A DNA stretch of 8,791 bases from a bacterium. GTDB lineage: Bacteria; Chloroflexota; Dormibacteria; UBA8260; Bog-877. Numbering within the stretch: position 1 is the stretch's first letter; each line of letters begins with the position of its first letter. The position numbers and the translations under genes were made by a program. The notes below the pieces were generated by a model. The model ran no database searches and had not been told where the DNA came from. It saw nothing but the letters and a program-made list of their open reading frames with translations. Shown here piece by piece: positions 6,751-8,791 of this stretch. The DNA is taken from assembly GCA_021802115.1 (NCBI GenBank), contig JAKABA010000167.1, positions 1-8,791 of the forward strand, given 5' to 3'.

Positions 6751-7101
6751 TTGCCAGGCCTGAACGCGCCGGTAACGGCACAGTTTGAGCCGGGACCGGC
6801 GCCCTCTCGCCGCTCCCTCTATCTGGACCTATCGACAGCGCAGGCCGACCGGCTCCTGGTGGGCGGGCTGGCGGGGCGCGACATCGAGGCCCTGGCGGTT
6901 GTGTATGACCGCTACGCCAGCGACGTCATGGGCGAGCTCCTGGCTCTGGGGCATGACCAAGCCACCACCGAGGCGGTGATGGCCGAGGTCTTCTGCCGCC
7001 TGTGGCGGATCGCTCCGTGGCTCGACCCCAGGCGGGTGACCATCCGGGCGTGGCTTCTGCTCACTGCGCGCTGGTTGGTGGACTGCCGCCACCGGGCCTG
7101 A
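6751..7101 (+). CDS. ECF-sigma-like protein with region 2 only (truncated, possibly decaying)
   Basis: The frame encodes about 116 aa that resemble region 2 of an ECF sigma-70 factor. Visible elements are LAGRDIEALAVVYDRYASDV (region 2.1), AVMAEVFCRLWR (region 2.2, core RNA polymerase contact) and DPRRVTIRAWLLLTARWLVD (regions 2.3-2.4, -10 recognition). The stop TGA comes directly after DCRHRA, where the linker to region 4 should begin. I searched the three plus frames to about 7275 and found nothing like region 4. A normal ECF factor is about 160-200 aa. The start is uncertain: the TTG at 6751 is poorly spaced from the GAGGAGG at 6714, the GTG at 6859 would remove part of region 2.1, and an extension to 6619 or 6610 would run over 60 nt into the MarR gene. 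It could be a remnant, or a small protein that still binds core polymerase or DNA. No anti-sigma gene is next to it. Confidence 0.65.
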   Translation: MPGLNAPVTAQFEPGPAPSRRSLYLDLSTAQADRLLVGGLAGRDIEALAVVYDRYASDVMGELLALGHDQATTEAVMAEVFCRLWRIAPWLDPRRVTIRAWLLLTARWLVDCRHRA

Positions 7102-7230
7102 GCGGTGGCCTGGTACCCGGTCTGGAATGCTGCTCATGCCGCCCAAGAGCGACCGGCAGGTCCGCCCCAACTCACCCGGCAGGGCGTGGCTCTGCCGAAC
7201 GACGGGTCACCGGCAGCTGGTCTGAGGGCT

Positions 7231-7251
7231 CCCCGGACGTCGCGTCCGGGG
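7231..7251. terminator. perfect 9-bp inverted repeat, candidate bidirectional terminator
   Basis: CCCCGGACG (7231-7239) and CGTCCGGGG (7243-7251) are perfect reverse complements around a TCG triloop. It sits in the gap between the convergent sigma-like frame (stop 7101) and the minus-strand small gene (stop 7281), 30 nt from the latter. There is no T-tract, so it may be a GC-rich terminator or another RNA structure. Confidence 0.5.
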
Positions 7252-7280
7252 TCGGACGATGAGCCCGCGGCCTGAGCCCG

Positions 7281-7637
7281 TCATGGCGCCGGGTGCCGGC
7301 GGAGGCGCAGCAAATCGTCGAGCACCACCTCCTGCCAGTCCAGTAGCGCTTCATGCAGGGCATATGTGTCGCGAGCGGCGCGCACCGCCGGGGGCGGGCT
7401 GATACCGTGCGACAGCAGCACCTCGATCACCGATCCGCAGGCGGATGTCGGGGGCGGTTTCCGGTCGCGGACATGCAGGCACTCCAGGGCGTCCAGGCAG
7501 TCGTCGATCGCCGTCAACGAGCGCCGAACTGATCGCCGGTCCCGGTGGAGGGAAGGGCCGTTGGGCTCCATGGCCCCTCGGCATGCGGCGAATCCCTCCA
7601 CCTGGTCGTCCACTTTGAGGGCGCGTCGGTCATTCAT
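7281..7637 (-). CDS. hypothetical protein, 118 aa, small and largely helical
   Basis: I do not recognise this protein. The start is well supported: the ATG at 7637 has AGGAGG 7 nt upstream, better than the in-frame TTG at 7643. Residues 1-34 are charged and glycine/proline-containing. Two amphipathic stretches follow: RRSLTAIDDCLDALECLHVR at about 38-57, and a second around 85-113 that includes YALHEALLDWQEVVLDDLL and ends in an arginine-rich tail. A proline turn (KPPPTSACGSVIEVLLSHG, then SPPP) lies between. There are four cysteines (19, 47, 53, 67), without a clear metal-binding spacing, and no signal peptide or membrane segment, so it is probably cytosolic. The helix-turn-helix-like layout could be a small helical bundle or an adaptor. 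It lies alone between the sigma-like frame and a gene-poor stretch. Confidence 0.6.
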   Translation of the reverse strand: MNDRRALKVDDQVEGFAACRGAMEPNGPSLHRDRRSVRRSLTAIDDCLDALECLHVRDRKPPPTSACGSVIEVLLSHGISPPPAVRAARDTYALHEALLDWQEVVLDDLLRLRRHPAP

Positions 7638-7644
7638 CCCCAAT

Positions 7645-7650
7645 CCTCCT
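7645..7650 (-). promoter_or_regulatory. Shine-Dalgarno (AGGAGG) of the 118-aa gene
   Basis: A perfect AGGAGG on the minus strand lies 7 nt before the ATG at 7637. It is one of the two strongest ribosome sites in the window that have a correctly placed start, and the main reason to regard the downstream frame as a real gene. Confidence 0.7.
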
Positions 7651-7732
7651 GTTCACGGTGCCTGGCCCGCAGCCACGCATGGCGCCACCGCTCAGCGACA
7701 TCGCCCCGAGCACGATCGCGGCCACTCCCATG

Positions 7733-7757
7733 TCCCGCCCGGTTGGGTGAGGCGGGA
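7733..7757. repeat. 7-bp inverted repeat (hairpin)
   Basis: TCCCGCC (7733-7739) pairs with GGCGGGA (7751-7757) around an 11-nt loop. It lies about 95 bp upstream of the 118-aa gene start and could be an operator or RNA hairpin. Confidence 0.4.
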
Positions 7758-7854
7758 TGGGTGCGAGTGCGGCAGCCTGAACCTCGGCGTCCATTCGCCG
7801 ATCCGCGCACCGCCGTGCGCGTGCAGTGGCTTTGGCGCCATTTCATGTCGCCCT

Positions 7855-7892
7855 CTCCCCCGACTGGCGGCCACTCTGGCCGCCAGGGGGAG
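7855..7892. repeat. long inverted repeat with 10-bp perfect core (hairpin)
   Basis: CTGGCGGCCA (7864-7873) and TGGCCGCCAG (7877-7886) are perfect complements around a CTC loop. The stem continues after a 3-nt bulge (CGA, 7861-7863) with CTCCCC (7855-7860) pairing GGGGAG (7887-7892). This gives 16 pairs, the strongest fold I found outside genes. Confidence 0.65.
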
Positions 7893-7912
7893 GATGGTGC
7901 TCACTCTGGCCG
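7872..7912 (+). repeat. 11-bp direct repeat CACTCTGGCCG
   Basis: Identical copies occur at 7872-7882 and 7902-7912, 30 bp apart. The first overlaps the loop and 3' arm of the long hairpin. Two copies only; it could be chance or paired binding sites. Confidence 0.4.
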
Positions 7913-8017
7913 GGGCATGTGGTCGGCCCTGGCCGAATTCGGGGCCAGTCGCTGCCGGCTGCGGTCCAACCGGGTGTCGTGGCCCGGAGAGCGTGCAATC
8001 GGGCGACGATCCCTGCG

Positions 8018-8027
8018 GCCTGCAGGC
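8018..8027. repeat. 10-bp perfect palindrome GCCTGCAGGC
   Basis: The sequence is its own reverse complement. It lies in the gene-poor region and could be a binding site, though short palindromes are common in GC-rich DNA. Confidence 0.3.
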
Positions 8028-8223
8028 GGCACCTTGACTGGGTCGTGGCGGGCTCCCAGCCCGCCGGCGTCCCACATGTCCTGGATTTCCCACGGGCAAA
8101 CTCCCTTGACTATCGCCAGGGCCCATTGCAGCGCTGAGAGGGGGGGCGTGTCGGTCCGGCAGCGTACCGAAGCTGGATTGAACGCAAGCGACCCGATGGG
8201 GCGGACAGCCAGTCAGAGCGATG

Positions 8224-8236
8224 GGGACCGGGTCCC
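8224..8236. repeat. 13-bp inverted repeat GGGACCGGGTCCC
   Basis: Two perfect 6-bp arms flank a single central base. The tight spacing suits a dimeric-protein operator better than an RNA hairpin. It lies downstream of the winged-helix gene, not in a known promoter. Confidence 0.3.
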
Positions 8237-8294
8237 TGCCGTGCCCGCCGCCGTTCCAGTCGAAGGGCGAGCCAGAACCCGCGTGGCGGGTGGG

Positions 8295-8323
8295 CCCCAG
8301 AGCTTCCGGGCGACGCTCTGGGG
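8295..8323 (-). terminator. candidate terminator hairpin of the right-end regulator gene
   Basis: CCCCAGAGC (8295-8303) and GCTCTGGGG (8315-8323) form a perfect 9-bp stem with an 11-nt loop; GG/CC can add two pairs beyond one bulged G. It begins 33 nt after the minus-strand stop at 8356. No T-tract follows. Confidence 0.45.
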
Positions 8324-8355
8324 GCCGAGTTGGCGCTGGGCCGGGCCGGCCCTGG

Positions 8356-8790
8356 CTAGCTCTCTGCGCCGCCTGTCAGATCGTGGCGCACGGTGGGGCG
8401 ATCCCTCTGCTTGGACGGCGCGCCCAAGGTAAGTGCCCCATCTCGCATCAGCCCGAGCACCCGGGCGCGTAGCTCGGGATCCATCGGGCCGAGCACGGTC
8501 TCCAGCAGACCACTCTGCGTTCGCAGCAGGACTCGGATGACTTCGTCGGCCCGTTCGGTGCGATGGACCAGCCACGCCCCTCCGGGACCCCGCCGGCGCC
8601 GCACCAACTTCCGGCGCACCAGACGCTCGACCACCGCCTTGGCCAGAGTAGGAGCGATGTCCAGGGTGTTGGCCAGGTCGGCGACGGTTTGCCCATCTGG
8701 GCTGAGCTGGGTGAGCGCGTCCATCTCCAGAAGGCTGAGGAGCCGAAGTTGGCGGCCCGCATGTTGGCCCAGCCGTTGGAAGTACTGCCG
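8356..8790 (-). CDS. winged-helix (MarR-like) transcriptional regulator, 5' end beyond the window
   Basis: The frame is open to the right window edge and encodes the last 144 aa. The ATG at 8724 is probably internal, because the upstream codons read as a proper dimer-helix lead-in (RQYFQRLGQHAGRQLRLLSLL). The HTH region follows as TVADLANTLDIAPTLAKAVV and ERLVRRKLVRRRRG, then a short wing (GGAWLVHRTERADEV) and a helical C-terminus (VLLRTQSGLLETVLGPMDPELRARVLGLM). The wing lacks the D-x-x-D-R-R signature of classical MarR proteins, so it may belong to a neighbouring winged-helix family. The tail after residue 120 is polar and probably disordered. A hairpin 33 nt past the stop may terminate it. 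It probably binds DNA as a dimer; the ligand and targets are unknown. Confidence 0.8.
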   Translation of the reverse strand, partial: RQYFQRLGQHAGRQLRLLSLLEMDALTQLSPDGQTVADLANTLDIAPTLAKAVVERLVRRKLVRRRRGPGGAWLVHRTERADEVIRVLLRTQSGLLETVLGPMDPELRARVLGLMRDGALTLGAPSKQRDRPTVRHDLTGGAES

Positions 8791-8791
8791 C

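Larger units (their letters stand above)
7638..8355. other. gene-poor region rich in inverted repeats
   Basis: This 718-bp stretch has several open frames, but all are arginine/proline/serine-rich, lack ribosome sites and resemble no family I know. What it does hold is dyad symmetry: 7733-7757, 7855-7892, 8018-8027, 8224-8236 and 8295-8323, plus an 11-bp direct repeat. I saw no tRNA, transposase or phage sequence. It may contain an untranslated RNA, regulatory DNA upstream of the 118-aa gene, or decayed gene sequence. Confidence 0.5.

Noticed and set aside
6704..6763. 19-codon ATG frame between the MarR and sigma-like genes
   Set aside because: No ribosome site precedes the ATG; the GAGGAGG lies inside the frame. 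Too short to support.
8105..8110. TTGACT as a -35 box in the gene-poor region
   Set aside because: The DNA 16-18 bp downstream is GC-rich with nothing like a -10 element.
7692..8126. 144-codon minus-strand frame in the gene-poor region
   Set aside because: Gly/Pro/Arg-rich without predicted structure or motif, and no Shine-Dalgarno. I could not support it as a gene, although a decayed gene cannot be excluded.
7545..8432. 295-codon plus-strand frame across the gene-poor region
   Set aside because: Low-complexity Arg/Ser/Pro/Gly composition, no ribosome site, and it overlaps two minus-strand genes at its ends.

Overview
The window is very GC-rich bacterial DNA. It starts with two housekeeping genes and passes into a looser, regulator-rich region. 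The DnaE has an apparently intact PHP exonuclease site. There is a tandem-repeat YggT membrane protein, a Crp/Fnr regulator with a CECY tail, frequent GTG/TTG starts and at least one promoter placed as if for a leaderless mRNA. These traits fit a high-GC, soil-type lineage such as Actinomycetota, Chloroflexota or Candidatus Dormibacterota. That placement is inference from protein style and cannot be settled by reading alone.

Positions 2-4360, plus strand: the 3' part of a TrmA/RlmD-type RNA uridine methyltransferase (cut by the window start), a short gap with a possible hairpin terminator and weak promoter, then a full-length DNA polymerase III alpha subunit (dnaE, 1208 aa).

Positions 4368-5978, minus strand: a YggT-family membrane protein convergent with dnaE (the stops are 7 bp apart, with a hairpin over both), then a Crp/Fnr-type regulator.

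Positions 6066-7101, plus strand: a MarR-family regulator diverging from the Crp/Fnr gene, then an ECF-sigma-like frame that has region 2 but stops before any region 4. Its expected start is displaced from a perfect Shine-Dalgarno sequence, so it may be a remnant.

Positions 7102-8791: a perfect 9-bp hairpin, an unrecognised 118-aa minus-strand gene with a strong ribosome binding site, about 720 bp without a convincing gene but rich in inverted repeats, and the 3' part of a second winged-helix regulator running off the right end.

RlmD-like methylation, replication and YggT are separate core functions. The right half holds four transcription-regulator-type proteins in under 4 kb with no enzyme or transporter targets between them, so it looks like a regulatory or decaying accessory island. 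I found no CRISPR array, tRNA, rRNA, recognisable transposase or clear novel multi-gene system. The best leads are the region-2-only sigma relic, the unknown 118-aa gene and the structured gene-free stretch.
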